Notes under the pieces: generated by a model
Databases searched by the model: none
The model's input: the letters and a program-made list of their open reading frames with translations, nothing else
Told to the model about the DNA's origin: nothing
In this document: positions 10,354 through 19,126 of the stretch, one piece after another
Layout: each line of letters begins with the position of its first letter
Numbering within the stretch: position 1 is the stretch's first letter
Assembly: GCF_904846185.1 (NCBI RefSeq)
Contig: NZ_CAJGZQ010000011.1
Location: 41,773 to 105,772, forward strand
DNA from: Psychrobacter immobilis
GTDB taxonomy: Bacteria; Pseudomonadota; Gammaproteobacteria; Pseudomonadales; Moraxellaceae
Length of the DNA: 64,000 nt
Direction of reading: 5' to 3'
Program-made: the position numbers and the translations under genes

Positions 10354-10375
10354 GGCGGATGGGATATCATCCGCC
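10354..10375 (+). other. GC-rich hairpin upstream of rpsM
   Basis: GGCGGATG (10354-10361) and CATCCGCC (10368-10375) form a perfect 8-base stem with a 6-base loop. No T tract follows, so it is not a standard intrinsic terminator. It lies in the 253-base gap between rpmJ and rpsM. In E. coli the leader of this operon is where S4 binds; I cannot identify that pseudoknot here. Confidence 0.5.
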
Positions 10376-10471
10376 ACTTGCCGTAGTTTATGCAAAAACT
10401 TTTATAAGACCGTCAATGAATAGGCTTGTAACCAAGTCAAAGCAGCGATAATAATTATAAAAGCTTTAGTA

Positions 10472-10500
10472 TTGACAGCAACAAATCTGAAAAATAAAGC
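10472..10500 (+). promoter_or_regulatory. Possible promoter for the alpha operon (rpsM-rpoA)
   Basis: A consensus -35 box TTGACA (10472-10477) is followed after 17 bases by TAAAGC (10495-10500), a poor -10 match. It is 46 bases before the rpsM ATG. The -35 and the location are supportive; the -10 is weak. Confidence 0.35.
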
Positions 10501-10545
10501 CTTATTGATAAATAACGCTTATTTTTCTTTAATGGAGAGAAATCA

Positions 10546-10902
10546 ATGGCTCGTATTGCCGGCGTAAACATTCCGGATAATAAGCATGCTGTTATTTCAC
10601 TAACTTACATCTTTGGTGTAGGTCGTACCACTGCTCAGAAAATCTTAGAAGCAGTTGGCATTGCCCCTACTACTAAAGTTAGTCAGTTAGATGATACACA
10701 GTTAGATGCTATCCGTGCACAAGTTGCAAATTACATGACTGAAGGTGATCTTCGTCGTGAAGTGTCAATGAATATCAAGCGTTTAGTTGATCTTGGTTGT
10801 TACCGTGGCATCCGTCATCGTCGTAACCTACCAGTTAGAGGTCAGAATACTAAGAACAACGCTCGTACTCGTAAGGGTCCGACACGCCCTCTCAAAAGAT
10901 AA
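10546..10902 (+). CDS. rpsM: 30S ribosomal protein S13
   Basis: S13 (118 residues) forms bridges to the large subunit and contacts P-site tRNA through its tail. The start [15 protein letters not shown], the helix-hairpin [14 protein letters not shown] and the end [20 protein letters not shown] tail (here [13 protein letters not shown]) fit S13. First gene of the alpha operon, with a GGAGAG ribosome site. Confidence 0.99.
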   Translation: MARIAGVNIPDNKHAVISLTYIFGVGRTTAQKILEAVGIAPTTKVSQLDDTQLDAIRAQVANYMTEGDLRREVSMNIKRLVDLGCYRGIRHRRNLPVRGQNTKNNARTRKGPTRPLKR

Positions 10903-10922
10903 TTAACTTAGGAAGCTAAAAG

Positions 10923-11312
10923 ATGGCTAAAGACACTCGTAGTCGCAAGAAAGTGACTCGTCGTTCAGTATCGGAGGGCATTGCCCATATCCATGCGTCT
11001 TTTAATAACACCATTGTTACGATTACCGATCGTCAAGGTAATGCACTGGCTTGGGCCACTTCAGGTGGACAAGGCTTCCGTGGTTCACGTAAATCTACAC
11101 CATTTGCAGCTCAGGTTGCAGCTGAGGTCGCTGGTAAAGCGGCTCAAGAATATGGTGTTAAGAATATCGACGTTTTGGTCAAAGGACCAGGACCGGGTCG
11201 TGAGTCTGCGGTAAGAGCACTAGGTGCATTGGGTTATAAAGTTAACAGCATCTCTGATGTAACCCCAATCCCACACAATGGTTGCCGTGCGCCGAAAAAG
11301 CGCCGCGTCTAA
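10923..11312 (+). CDS. rpsK: 30S ribosomal protein S11
   Basis: S11 (129 residues) lies on the small-subunit platform. [22 protein letters not shown] and the end [16 protein letters not shown] are diagnostic. The Asn-Gly in PHNGC is the site of isoaspartate formation in E. coli S11 and is conserved. rpsD follows after 48 bases containing a short hairpin. Confidence 0.99.
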   Translation: MAKDTRSRKKVTRRSVSEGIAHIHASFNNTIVTITDRQGNALAWATSGGQGFRGSRKSTPFAAQVAAEVAGKAAQEYGVKNIDVLVKGPGPGRESAVRALGALGYKVNSISDVTPIPHNGCRAPKKRRV

Positions 11313-11323
11313 TATTAAAGACG

Positions 11324-11345
11324 AAGCTTTTTATCCCAAAAGCTT
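11324..11345 (+). other. Short hairpin before the rpsD ribosome site
   Basis: AAGCTTTT (11324-11331) and AAAAGCTT (11338-11345) form a perfect 8-base stem ending just before the TAGGAGA ribosome site of rpsD. It could affect rpsD translation. No T tract follows. Confidence 0.4.
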
Positions 11346-11360
11346 ATAGGAGACATAACA

Positions 11361-12002
11361 ATGGCCCGCTATATTGGACCAAAACTCAAATTATCACGTC
11401 GTGAAGGCACGGACTTAGGTCTTAAGTCTGGCGTTAAACCATACGACGTAAAAACGAAAAAAGCTGGTCGTCCACCAGGTCAACACGGTGTAAGCCGTAA
11501 CAAGACCTCAGAATATGCTTTACAGCTGCGTGAAAAGCAGAAAGTTAAGCGTATCTATGGTGTATTAGAGCGTCAGTTTGCTAATTACTATAAAGAAGCT
11601 GCTCGTAAGCGCGGTGCTACTGGTGAAAACCTGTTAGCCATGCTTGAGAGCCGTCTAGATAACGTTGTTTATCGCATGGGCTTTGGCTCAACTCGCGCCG
11701 AAGCACGTCAGCTAGTCAGTCATCGTACTGTTATGGTAAAAAAAGCTGGCCGTGATGAGTTTGTTCGTGTGAACATTCCATCAATTCAGTTGCAAGATGG
11801 TGATGTCATCGCTATCCAAGAGAAGTCTCGCGAGCAATTACGTATTAAAAACGCAATTGAGCTGGCTACCCAACGTGGTATTCCAGAATGGCTAGATGTT
11901 GACCACAGCAAATTACAAGGCACGTTTAAACAAGCGCCTGATCGTATTGATCTACCTGCTGAAATCAACGAAAGCTTGATCGTTGAGCTATACTCTAAGT
12001 AA
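11361..12002 (+). CDS. rpsD: 30S ribosomal protein S4, zinc-free type
   Basis: S4 (213 residues, slightly longer than the 206 of E. coli) nucleates 16S rRNA folding and in E. coli represses the alpha operon. The N-terminal region has no CxxC zinc knuckle. The S4 RNA-binding domain is at about residues 95-160 ([27 protein letters not shown]). The C-terminus ends [12 protein letters not shown] as in the family. Confidence 0.99.
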   Translation: MARYIGPKLKLSRREGTDLGLKSGVKPYDVKTKKAGRPPGQHGVSRNKTSEYALQLREKQKVKRIYGVLERQFANYYKEAARKRGATGENLLAMLESRLDNVVYRMGFGSTRAEARQLVSHRTVMVKKAGRDEFVRVNIPSIQLQDGDVIAIQEKSREQLRIKNAIELATQRGIPEWLDVDHSKLQGTFKQAPDRIDLPAEINESLIVELYSK

Positions 12003-12010
12003 TGACGTAC

Positions 12011-12040
12011 TGCTCGATGTCGTGAAAACGGCATTGAGCA
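12011..12040 (+). other. GAAA-capped hairpin between rpsD and rpoA
   Basis: TGCTCGATGTCGT (12011-12023) pairs with ACGGCATTGAGCA (12028-12040) over 13 positions, with two G-U type pairs, around a GAAA tetraloop. No T tract follows, so transcription should continue into rpoA. It may stabilise or mark a processing point in the operon mRNA. Confidence 0.6.
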
Positions 12041-12082
12041 ATCAACGTTAATTAAACCAGTTTAATAAATCGAGGTGACATC

Positions 12083-13090
12083 ATGATGCTAAATGCAACT
12101 GAGTTTCTAACGCCGAATGCCATTAATGTGGATACGGTTAATGAAACGATTGCGAAAGTCACGCTCGAACCGTTAGAACGCGGCTTTGGGCATACCCTTG
12201 GTAATGCCTTACGTCGCATCTTGTTATCTTCATTACCTGGTGCTGCAGTCATTGAGGCTGAGATTGATGGTGTTGACCATGAATACTCAACGCTTGAAGG
12301 GCTACAAGAAGATGTACTTGACTTGCTTTTGAACCTAAAAGGCTTGGCCATTACGCTTCATGACCAAAATGAAGTATTTTTGACCTTGGATAAACAAGGT
12401 CCAGGCACTATTACTGCTGCAGACATCGCGTTACCGCATAATGTAGACATCGTCAATCCAGAATTGGTGTTGGGTACATTGAGTGATCGTGGTCATCTTA
12501 AGATGCGTTTGCGTGTAGTAATGGGTCGTGGATATGAGCCAGCAAACCAGCGCCGTGAAGATGGTGATACTAAAGCAATCGGACGTTTAAAGCTTGATGC
12601 AAGTTTTAGTCCTGTGCTTCGTGTTGCTTATCAGGTTGAGAACGCTCGTGTAGAGCAGCGTACTGATCTTGATCGTCTTATCATTGAGCTTGAAACTAAT
12701 GGCACTATAGATCCAGAAGAAGCAATTCGTAAAGCAGCCACTATTTTACAACAACAGATTTCTATCTTTGTTGACCTAGAAGCTGAAGAAGCGCCTGAGC
12801 CTGTGAAAGAGAAAGAAGAGGTTGATCCGGTGCTATTACGCCCTGTGGACGATCTTGAACTAACGGTTCGCTCAGCCAACTGCTTGAAAGCTGAAAACAT
12901 TTACTATATCGGTGATTTGGTACAACGTTCAGAGACTGAACTTCTAAAAACCCCAAATCTTGGTAAGAAATCATTAACGGAAATCAAAGACGTACTAGCG
13001 TCTAAAGATTTAGAGCTCGGTATGCGCCTAGATAACTGGCCACCAGCTGACCTTCGTGTTGATGATCGCTTTTCTTATCGTAGCCGTTAA
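12083..13090 (+). CDS. rpoA: DNA-directed RNA polymerase subunit alpha
   Basis: The alpha subunit (335 residues) dimerises to start RNA polymerase assembly and its C-terminal domain contacts UP elements and activators. The N domain shows [23 protein letters not shown]. An acidic linker (about residues 232-248, [14 protein letters not shown]) leads to the C-terminal domain with [15 protein letters not shown] and [16 protein letters not shown]. Two adjacent ATGs (12083, 12086) are possible; GAGGTGA lies upstream. Confidence 0.99.
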   Translation: MMLNATEFLTPNAINVDTVNETIAKVTLEPLERGFGHTLGNALRRILLSSLPGAAVIEAEIDGVDHEYSTLEGLQEDVLDLLLNLKGLAITLHDQNEVFLTLDKQGPGTITAADIALPHNVDIVNPELVLGTLSDRGHLKMRLRVVMGRGYEPANQRREDGDTKAIGRLKLDASFSPVLRVAYQVENARVEQRTDLDRLIIELETNGTIDPEEAIRKAATILQQQISIFVDLEAEEAPEPVKEKEEVDPVLLRPVDDLELTVRSANCLKAENIYYIGDLVQRSETELLKTPNLGKKSLTEIKDVLASKDLELGMRLDNWPPADLRVDDRFSYRSR

Positions 13091-13109
13091 ACTTTAAGGA
13101 TTTTTGACT

Positions 13110-13469
13110 ATGCGCCATCGTAAGAGTGGAGTCAAGCTGGGTCGTACCGGCAGTCATCGTAAGGCAATGTTTCAGAACATGACTAACTCATTATTTGAGC
13201 ATGAACTGATCAAAACAACTTTACCAAAAGCAAAAGAGTTACGTCGCGTTGCCGAGCCATTAATCACTATGGCTAAAGAAGACAGCGTTGCTAACCGTCG
13301 TTTGGCATTTAGCCGTATGCGTAGCAAAGCTATGGTAGGTAAACTATTTGGCACGTTAGGTCCTCGTTACCAGACCCGTCCAGGTGGATATTTGCGTATC
13401 GTAAAATGTGGTTACCGTGATGGTGACAATGCGCCAATGGCATATGTAGAATTGGTTGATCGCGACTAA
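13110..13469 (+). CDS. rplQ: 50S ribosomal protein L17
   Basis: L17 (119 residues) closes the alpha operon. ATG 13110 gives [20 protein letters not shown], the canonical start; an in-frame TTG 6 bases earlier is not needed. AAGGAT lies 9 bases upstream. A strong terminator follows. Confidence 0.98.
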   Translation: MRHRKSGVKLGRTGSHRKAMFQNMTNSLFEHELIKTTLPKAKELRRVAEPLITMAKEDSVANRRLAFSRMRSKAMVGKLFGTLGPRYQTRPGGYLRIVKCGYRDGDNAPMAYVELVDRD

Positions 13470-13495
13470 TTTTACAATAAGCAAAAGATGTATAT

Positions 13496-13527
13496 AAAAA
13501 AGCTCCAATTGAATTGGAGCTTTTTTG
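13496..13527. terminator. Bidirectional terminator between rplQ and the yciO-like gene
   Basis: AGCTCCAATT and AATTGGAGCT form a 10-base stem flanked by an A6 run and a T6 run, so it can work on both strands. It separates the converging rplQ (+) and yciO-like (-) genes. Confidence 0.9.
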
Positions 13528-13546
13528 TGTCTGATACTTGAGTCTA

Positions 13547-14167
13547 TTACCGTAGTAGTGAATCTACATCCGCGGCACCTTGTCTGATAATATCAGGCTG
13601 GCTACCAGTCATATCAACGATAGTAGTGAGCTTAGTGGTTTTTATACCTGCATTTATCAAACCGTCGATTTGATTGCCTAATAAATCCTCAATCTCAAAG
13701 GGATCATCTAGTATGTCATCGCGGTTAGGCAGTATTAATGAACTGGTTAAGATAGGTTCATCCATGGCCTCTAAAAGCGCCTGCGCAATGGGGTTGCTAG
13801 GTACTCGAATACCGATGGTTTTTTTCTTCGCATGTGCCAATTTTTTTGGTACGTCTTTTGTGGCATTGAGGATAAAGGTGATGGGCGCAGGAGTAAGTGC
13901 TTTGAGCTGTTTAAATTGTATATTGTCCACTGCAGCATAGTTGGCAATTTCGCTTAAGTCACGGCACAGCAAGGTAAACTGGTGTTTATCATCAAGTTCA
14001 CGAATTTGTTTGAGCTTATCGAGTGCATCCTTTGCCCCTAAGCGACAACCAAAAGCATAGCTGGTATCGGTAGGATAGATAATGAGCTGGTCTTTACGTA
14101 ACAAATCCGCCACTTGCTCAATCAGACGTGGCTGTGGATTTTCTGGATGAATATAAAATACTTGCAT
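13547..14167 (-). CDS. Sua5/YciO/YrdC family protein, YciO type
   Basis: A 206-residue protein of the YrdC-like family. Members of the TsaC/Sua5 branch make threonylcarbamoyl-AMP for the t6A tRNA modification; the function of the YciO branch is less clear. The motif YPTDTSYAFGCRL (about residues 31-43) and the KRxxxK-like PKKLAHAKKKTIGIRVPSNP region bind nucleotide and carbonate in the family. The arrangement and the long PFEIEDLLGNQIDGLINAG segment fit YciO better than TsaC. An AAGGAA ribosome site precedes the ATG. Confidence 0.85.
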   Translation of the reverse strand: MQVFYIHPENPQPRLIEQVADLLRKDQLIIYPTDTSYAFGCRLGAKDALDKLKQIRELDDKHQFTLLCRDLSEIANYAAVDNIQFKQLKALTPAPITFILNATKDVPKKLAHAKKKTIGIRVPSNPIAQALLEAMDEPILTSSLILPNRDDILDDPFEIEDLLGNQIDGLINAGIKTTKLTTIVDMTGSQPDIIRQGAADVDSLLR

Positions 14168-14385
14168 AGCAGTTCCTTATTTTATAATTATGGGTTTTTA
14201 AGTGTGAGGTTTTTGACTAAGTAGAACATTTGTGACGCGTATGCTTCTTTCACTAAGCTTACTAAAAAAGCATCATTGCCTTCTTAGTATAGCGCAAAGC
14301 CAATATAAGTTTGATTGCAAGCCGTTACTATGCGTAGACAATCGTTAACGCAAAAATGCCACACCTTTGCGCTGATATGCTGCTG

Positions 14386-15117
14386 TTACTCTAGATCAGC
14401 TATAGAGACACTGAGTAAAGCGTGTAATAAAGTCTTAGCATCAGATGGCAATATATTGGGCTTAGCAATGTATTGTTGCACTTGTCGGTAGACGTCATTT
14501 GCGAATGTACTATTGCTCGTATCAAAGTCAGCAAACAAATTATCTTGTGACACCTCAAATGATCGTTCGCAAGCGAGAGTAAATAAACACTCTAACGCTT
14601 GTGGCTTAATCTCTACGCGCTCAAATGCTTGCTGCTGAGCGGCGGTACGCCCATCTGGTGCGTACCAGTAGCCAAAGTCAGGCAAACGTCTACGAGCCTC
14701 TCCAGCCACACACCAATGGCTTAATTCATGCAATGCGCTAGCAAAAAATCCATGAGCGAATTCAATTTTTGCGGGTTCATTATTTTGTGCTGGAAAGTAC
14801 TCTGGTTCTCCTTGTCCACGAACCAATGTAACGTTTTGATGAGCGAATAAATTATTGAATAATTGGATGAGCCAATCAGTAGCCGCTTGCTCGTATTTAT
14901 TAACCAATGATGGAGTGCCACCTAAGCCTTTAATAGTAGCTAACCTTTGCCATTCACTTTTTACATCCTCTAAGTACTGATTGTTTTTAAGCTTCCACGA
15001 GTCAGTGGAAGAGGCATTCACAGTATTGGTTAACGTAGTGAGACGTTGCAATAGTATCTTTGCTTCAAGTGGAGAAAGTAGGTTCGAGAAGTCAGGTTTA
15101 TCATTAAACACATTCAT
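14386..15117 (-). CDS. epmC: Elongation factor P hydroxylase
   Basis: EpmC (YfcM) hydroxylates the beta-lysyl-lysine of EF-P, the factor that rescues polyproline stalling. Conserved blocks are present: HGFFASALHELSHWCVAGEARR with its HExxH-like metal site, DFGYWYAPDGRTAAQQQAFE, and EIKPQALECLF. The product is 243 residues with a ~60-residue N-terminal region that E. coli EpmC (about 180 residues) lacks. ATG 15117 is taken as the start; an in-frame TTG at 15135 is less likely. Neither has a clear ribosome site. EF-P and the EpmA/EpmB enzymes are not in this window. Confidence 0.88.
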   Translation of the reverse strand: MNVFNDKPDFSNLLSPLEAKILLQRLTTLTNTVNASSTDSWKLKNNQYLEDVKSEWQRLATIKGLGGTPSLVNKYEQAATDWLIQLFNNLFAHQNVTLVRGQGEPEYFPAQNNEPAKIEFAHGFFASALHELSHWCVAGEARRRLPDFGYWYAPDGRTAAQQQAFERVEIKPQALECLFTLACERSFEVSQDNLFADFDTSNSTFANDVYRQVQQYIAKPNILPSDAKTLLHALLSVSIADLE

Positions 15118-15224
15118 AGGTAAAACACTGGTCAAATAAAAGATAAAAAGAAGAATTATCTTTGAATATAAATAGGAGAAATAAAGAGATGAAAATAGAG
15201 CTCATATCAAATAAATTTAACATA

Positions 15225-15234
15225 CTAGCGCTAG
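15225..15234. repeat. 10-base palindrome in the epmC-yceD divergent gap
   Basis: CTAGCGCTAG is self-complementary and lies between the divergent epmC and yceD starts. It could be an operator but a 10-base palindrome is weak evidence alone. Confidence 0.2.
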
Positions 15235-15302
15235 CGTCGCTTAATGCTTTCCGTTAGTATGGCAGGCAATATTATACACCGTTTTGATGAATGAGGTCGC
15301 GC

Positions 15303-15896
15303 ATGTCAAGCACTCCAGAAAGTAAACCGTCAGCAGGTTATGCTGATAATAAAAAAGCGCCTTTATCTACTAGTATGCCTGAATCTATTTCTTTGGATAA
15401 ATGGGCAGATACTGGATATGAATGGACAGGAGAGGTAGAGCCAAGCGCTTTCAAACGTCTTGCTGCTACCTTAGCCACCGAACATGAACAAGCAAACATC
15501 TCGCTTAATGCCAATCTGTATCGACGCAATAATGTCTTACATTTGGCATTCACACTGACTGGTGAAGTTTGGTTAACCTGTCAGCGTTGCCTACAGCCAG
15601 TGGCTATCGATTTGTCTGATGATTATAATATTGCGCTACTAGAAGATGAGAGCCAAGCACGTTCAATCAATGATGAACAAGATTATCTATTACTTGATGA
15701 AATTATTACTGAGCCTGCACCAGAGCTTTTATTGCCATTCAAAAAATTGGTAGAAGATGAGATATTGCTGAAGACGCCAATGTCACCAAAACATGACGAC
15801 TGTGAAATGACGGTAGAGCAATTTGGTGAGATTCCAGAAGAGGAAGAAAGCGAAAATCCTTTTGCTGCTTTAGCCTCGCTAAAAGGCAAGTTGTAA
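15303..15896 (+). CDS. yceD: YceD family protein (DUF177), 23S rRNA accumulation protein
   Basis: YceD is linked to 23S rRNA accumulation and is usually encoded just before rpmF. The 197-residue product has the conserved VWLTCQRCLQPV motif (about residues 87-98) and the acidic, proline-poor C-terminal ENPFAALASLKGKL. ATG 15303 has GAGG (15293-15296) 6 bases upstream; the earlier in-frame ATG 15291 has no ribosome site. The 337-base gap to rpmF is wider than usual for this pair. Confidence 0.88.
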   Translation: MSSTPESKPSAGYADNKKAPLSTSMPESISLDKWADTGYEWTGEVEPSAFKRLAATLATEHEQANISLNANLYRRNNVLHLAFTLTGEVWLTCQRCLQPVAIDLSDDYNIALLEDESQARSINDEQDYLLLDEIITEPAPELLLPFKKLVEDEILLKTPMSPKHDDCEMTVEQFGEIPEEEESENPFAALASLKGKL

Positions 15897-16233
15897 TCTT
15901 ATTAAGAGACAAGTCATATATCAATGTACTACTTAATAAATTTATGATACCTTTCATCAGCTTTCTACCAAAGAGTGAGAAGCAGGGCTTTATTAATCCG
16001 CTAAACATGCGTATAATGTCCCGTTTATTGCATTCTAGCAATCTGCTACTGGCAGATAGATGCTGATCTTGCAGACTAACTATAGATTTTAGACGTAATC
16101 AACACTTTAATACGTGGCAATCTATTTAACTAATGATGCGTAAGACTTAGGTTGTTGTGATTATATAGCCTCTGTCAGTGTCGATTAAAGCTGAATTTCA
16201 AGCTTATCCCCTTTTAAGTATAGGAGCTATATC
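15897..16233 (+). promoter_or_regulatory. yceD-rpmF gap with a possible rpmF promoter
   Basis: This non-coding stretch holds a perfect TATAAT (16012-16017) with a weak TTTATT -35 (15989-15994, 17-base spacing), and a small hairpin (ATCTGC 16041-16046 with GCAGAT 16052-16057). Together they suggest a separate rpmF transcript with a leader of about 210 bases. The promoter is tentative because the -35 is poor. Confidence 0.35.
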
Positions 16234-16416
16234 ATGGCCGTTCAAAAAAGTCGTAAAAGTCGTTCTCGTCGTGACATGCGCCGTTCACATCATCGTATGG
16301 AAATCGCTGAGATAAGCGTAGATGCTACCACTGGTGAAAAACATCGTCGTCATCACATGACTAAAGATGGTTTCTACCGTGGTCGCCAGTTGTTTAAAGT
16401 TAGTCAAGACGCTTAA
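16234..16416 (+). CDS. rpmF: 50S ribosomal protein L32
   Basis: L32 (60 residues). The start [20 protein letters not shown] is diagnostic. The form lacks the CxxC pairs of zinc-type L32. Two hairpins follow, so it is cut off from fabD downstream. Confidence 0.98.
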
Positions 16417-16440
16417 ATTGTTGGCTATTCAATAGCTAAT

Positions 16441-16483
16441 TGCAAAAATAATGATAGTACTGGTGACTGTCATTATTTTTGCA
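16441..16483. terminator. Long-stem terminator after rpmF
   Basis: An 18-base stem (16441-16458 with 16466-16483, one G-U pair) with a 7-base loop and a T5 run in its 3' arm. The symmetrical A and T runs allow use on both strands. Confidence 0.75.
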
Positions 16484-16517
16484 ACGCTGTTATTAGGTAA
16501 TATGCTTTGAGCTGAAG

Positions 16518-16571
16518 AAAGCCAAGTTATTTCGCTATCATATATTATGTGGCTAGATAACTTGGCTTTTT
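16518..16571 (+). terminator. Second tandem hairpin/terminator after rpmF
   Basis: AAAGCCAAGTTAT (16518-16530) and ATAACTTGGCTTT (16557-16569) form a perfect 13-base stem with a 26-base loop, followed by two more T's. It lies 35 bases after the first hairpin. Confidence 0.6.
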
Positions 16572-16853
16572 GCTATTGGCTTTTATGGTAGGTATTTGAA
16601 TAACCTTTTACCATGTGCCTTTAGAAAATATGAAAATGAACCGATATACTCTACCATTTTAATGTGAGTGGTATCTTTTACTATACGTGTTTCAGTTGCA
16701 TCCGCTATGATAATAGTGTGCGTCAGTGTATAGTTTATCGATAATCCGTTTTTTTAGACAAATACTAAAGCAACGGCTTTATATCGCCTCTAATAATATA
16801 ATAAACCCCAATTGTTTTTAGGGATATTTCCAATTAAATAAGGAATATTGGTT
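16572..16853 (+). other. Non-coding stretch before fabD
   Basis: No gene is seen. The region is AT rich and should carry the fabD promoter because both preceding hairpins would stop rpmF transcription. I find no clear -35/-10 pair. Confidence 0.4.
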
Positions 16854-17822
16854 ATGGCCTCTGTACCCGATATGGTAAAAAAGCCGCCGACACGTATTGC
16901 GGTAATTTTTCCTGGTCAAGGATCGCAAGTAGTCGGGATGACTAGTGAGCTTGCTGAAATCTATCCAGAGATTCTCGATACCTTTACTGAAGCTAGTGCC
17001 GCGCTTGGTGAAGACTTATGGGCAATCTGTCAAAATGAAGAAAAACTGAATCAAACACAGTATACTCAGCCAGCATTACTGACGGCCAGCATCGCCATTT
17101 GGCGTATCTTAAAACAAAAAATAACCACAGCGCCTTGTTATTTAGCGGGTCATTCTCTAGGTGAGTACAGTGCGCTTTGTGCGGCTGAAGTCATATCGCT
17201 TGCTGATGCGGTTAAATTGGTACATAAGCGCGGTCAGTTGATGCAAGAAGCCGTTGTAGGTGTCGATACTGCCATGGCAGCAGTGTTAGGGCTTGAGGAC
17301 AATCGAGTAGAAAACTTGTGTGAGCAAGCGACTGAACATGTCGAAGGTGCCATTGTAGGTGCAGCCAATTTTAATAGCCCAGGACAAGTGGTGATATCGG
17401 GTAATGCTGCTGGTGTGAATGCCGTTATTGATAAAGTGCAAAACACTGGCAAAAAATCTATCCTGCTAAAGGTCAGCGTACCGTCACATTGCGCGCTTAT
17501 GGAGCCAGCCAGTAGTGCATTGGCTGAGATTCTGGCAGAAATAAAATTTGATCAAGCAACGATTCCTGTTATCCAAAATCGACATGCGCGTGTTGAGAGC
17601 AGTGCGGTAGGTATCAAGCAGGCATTAACAGAGCAATTAAGCCAACCAGTATTATGGTCAAAAACCATGCAAGAGCTGGCTGACAAGCAAATTAATATTT
17701 TAATCGAATGCGGCAGTGGTAATGTATTGAGCAACTTGGCGAAGCGCCAAGCACAGCCAATTACGAGCTATCCTACTGACAAGCCCGCTCGTCTTGATAA
17801 ACTAATGGAGGTGTTATCATGA
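16854..17822 (+). CDS. fabD: Malonyl-CoA:ACP transacylase
   Basis: FabD moves malonate from CoA to ACP for fatty acid elongation. The 322-residue product has FPGQGSQ (about residue 20), the nucleophile motif GHSLGEYSAL (Ser near residue 97), the substrate-binding arginine in KRGQLMQEA and the catalytic His in VPSHCALM (near residue 206). ATG 16854 has AAGGAA 8 bases upstream; an earlier TTG is not favoured. It overlaps fabG by 4 bases. Confidence 0.97.
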   Translation: MASVPDMVKKPPTRIAVIFPGQGSQVVGMTSELAEIYPEILDTFTEASAALGEDLWAICQNEEKLNQTQYTQPALLTASIAIWRILKQKITTAPCYLAGHSLGEYSALCAAEVISLADAVKLVHKRGQLMQEAVVGVDTAMAAVLGLEDNRVENLCEQATEHVEGAIVGAANFNSPGQVVISGNAAGVNAVIDKVQNTGKKSILLKVSVPSHCALMEPASSALAEILAEIKFDQATIPVIQNRHARVESSAVGIKQALTEQLSQPVLWSKTMQELADKQINILIECGSGNVLSNLAKRQAQPITSYPTDKPARLDKLMEVLS

Positions 17823-18547
17823 GTCGTACGATTACTCTAGTGACAGGTGCTAGCCGTGGTATTGGTAAAGCCGTTGCCAAACGTTTCGCCAAAGAAGGAC
17901 ATTTTGTTATTGGTACAGCGACTACGGAAAAAGGTGCTGAGCTGATTGATGGTTATCTCCACGATAGTGGCGGTATTGGACGTGTTTTAGACGTGCGCGA
18001 TACCGCACAAATTGATAAGCTGTTTGAAGAGATTGAGAGCGTCTACGGCGCAGTACAAGTCTTGGTCAATAATGCAGGTATCACCCAAGATGGTCTGCTG
18101 ATGCGTATGAAAGATGACGACTGGGAAAATGTTATCGATACCAATTTGACGTCGGTATACCGTATGAGTAAACGTGCTGTGCGCGGTATGATGAAAGCAC
18201 GCCGTGGTCGCATCATCAATATAACCTCTGTTGTTGCTCAAATGGGTAATGCAGGTCAATCTAACTATGCGGCGACCAAAGCAGGCGTCGAAGGGTTCAG
18301 CCGTACGCTCGCGCGTGAAATTGGCTCACGACAAGTGACGATCAATTGCGTAGCCCCTGGTTTGATCGAAACGGATATGACGGACGAGCTTGATGAGCGC
18401 CTATTGAACTCTATGCTAGACGCTGTACCTATCAGCCGCCTTGGACAGCCAGAAGACATTGCCGCCGCCGTACATTTCTTAGCCAGCGATGAGGCCAGTT
18501 ATATCACAGGCGCTGTTATCCCTGTCAATGGCGGTATGTATATGTAG
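17819..18547 (+). CDS. fabG: 3-oxoacyl-[ACP] reductase
   Basis: FabG (242 residues) is the NADPH-dependent ketoreductase of fatty acid synthesis. The SDR cofactor motif GASRGIG (residues 9-15), NNAG, and the catalytic Ser-Tyr-Lys in ITSVVAQMGNAGQSNYAATKAG are all present. The start overlaps the fabD stop (ATGA), so the two are co-translated. Confidence 0.98.
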   Translation: MSRTITLVTGASRGIGKAVAKRFAKEGHFVIGTATTEKGAELIDGYLHDSGGIGRVLDVRDTAQIDKLFEEIESVYGAVQVLVNNAGITQDGLLMRMKDDDWENVIDTNLTSVYRMSKRAVRGMMKARRGRIINITSVVAQMGNAGQSNYAATKAGVEGFSRTLAREIGSRQVTINCVAPGLIETDMTDELDERLLNSMLDAVPISRLGQPEDIAAAVHFLASDEASYITGAVIPVNGGMYM

Positions 18548-18641
18548 GTGATAAACAAGTGTTACACAGTTATAATAAAAAACTCTGTGCACGAGTGTAA
18601 ACTATAATAAAGGGTGTTATAATGACGGATACTTTTATGTC

Positions 18642-18667
18642 AAAGCCCTGTATTATAGCAGGGCTTT
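18642..18667 (+). terminator. Possible terminator after fabG
   Basis: AAAGCCCTG (18642-18650) and CAGGGCTTT (18659-18667) form a 9-base stem with an 8-base loop. Only three T's end the stem, so termination may be partial. A TATAAT (18618-18623) lies just upstream without a good -35. Confidence 0.5.
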
Positions 18668-18829
18668 ACTAGACATCAGTCAAAACGTATAACCAGCTAT
18701 AAAACAAGTTACAAAGTACTCAGATAGCTGTGCTAATCTGAAGATATGATTTTATATACAATGCTGTAGAGCCTAATGATAGGCCTATGGTGACTTGCCA
18801 AAATAATAGATCAAAAAGGAGAAATCTAC

Positions 18830-19066
18830 ATGAGTAATGATATCGAGCTAAGAGTTAAAGCTGCAGTAGCTGAGCAATTGGGTATGAATGTTGAAGATAT
18901 CAACAATGATGCATCATTTATGGAAGACTTAGGTGCAGATTCGTTAGACCTAGTCGAATTGGTTATGTCATTTGAAAGTGACTTTGGCATTACCATTCCT
19001 GATGAAGATTCAGCAGAATTAACGACTGTTCAAAAAGCGATTGATTATGTACAAGCGCAGCTATAA
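18830..19066 (+). CDS. acpP: Acyl carrier protein
   Basis: ACP (78 residues) carries growing acyl chains on a phosphopantetheine attached to Ser38 within GADSLDLVE. The acidic four-helix composition is typical. The strong AAAGGAG ribosome site precedes the ATG. It follows fabD-fabG after 282 bases; fabF, which often comes next, is absent. Confidence 0.98.
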   Translation: MSNDIELRVKAAVAEQLGMNVEDINNDASFMEDLGADSLDLVELVMSFESDFGITIPDEDSAELTTVQKAIDYVQAQL

Positions 19067-19095
19067 TTAGCTAGTGGCTTAGCGAGTTATTTTAG

Positions 19096-19126
19096 CCGCC
19101 TATCTGTAGAGATAGGCGGTTTTTTT
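19096..19126 (+). terminator. Terminator of acpP
   Basis: CCGCCTATCT and AGATAGGCGG form a perfect 10-base stem with a GTAG loop, followed by T7. Confidence 0.95.

Noticed and set aside
15291..15302. Upstream ATG for yceD
   Set aside because: It has no ribosome site; the GAGG that could serve lies after it and fits ATG 15303.
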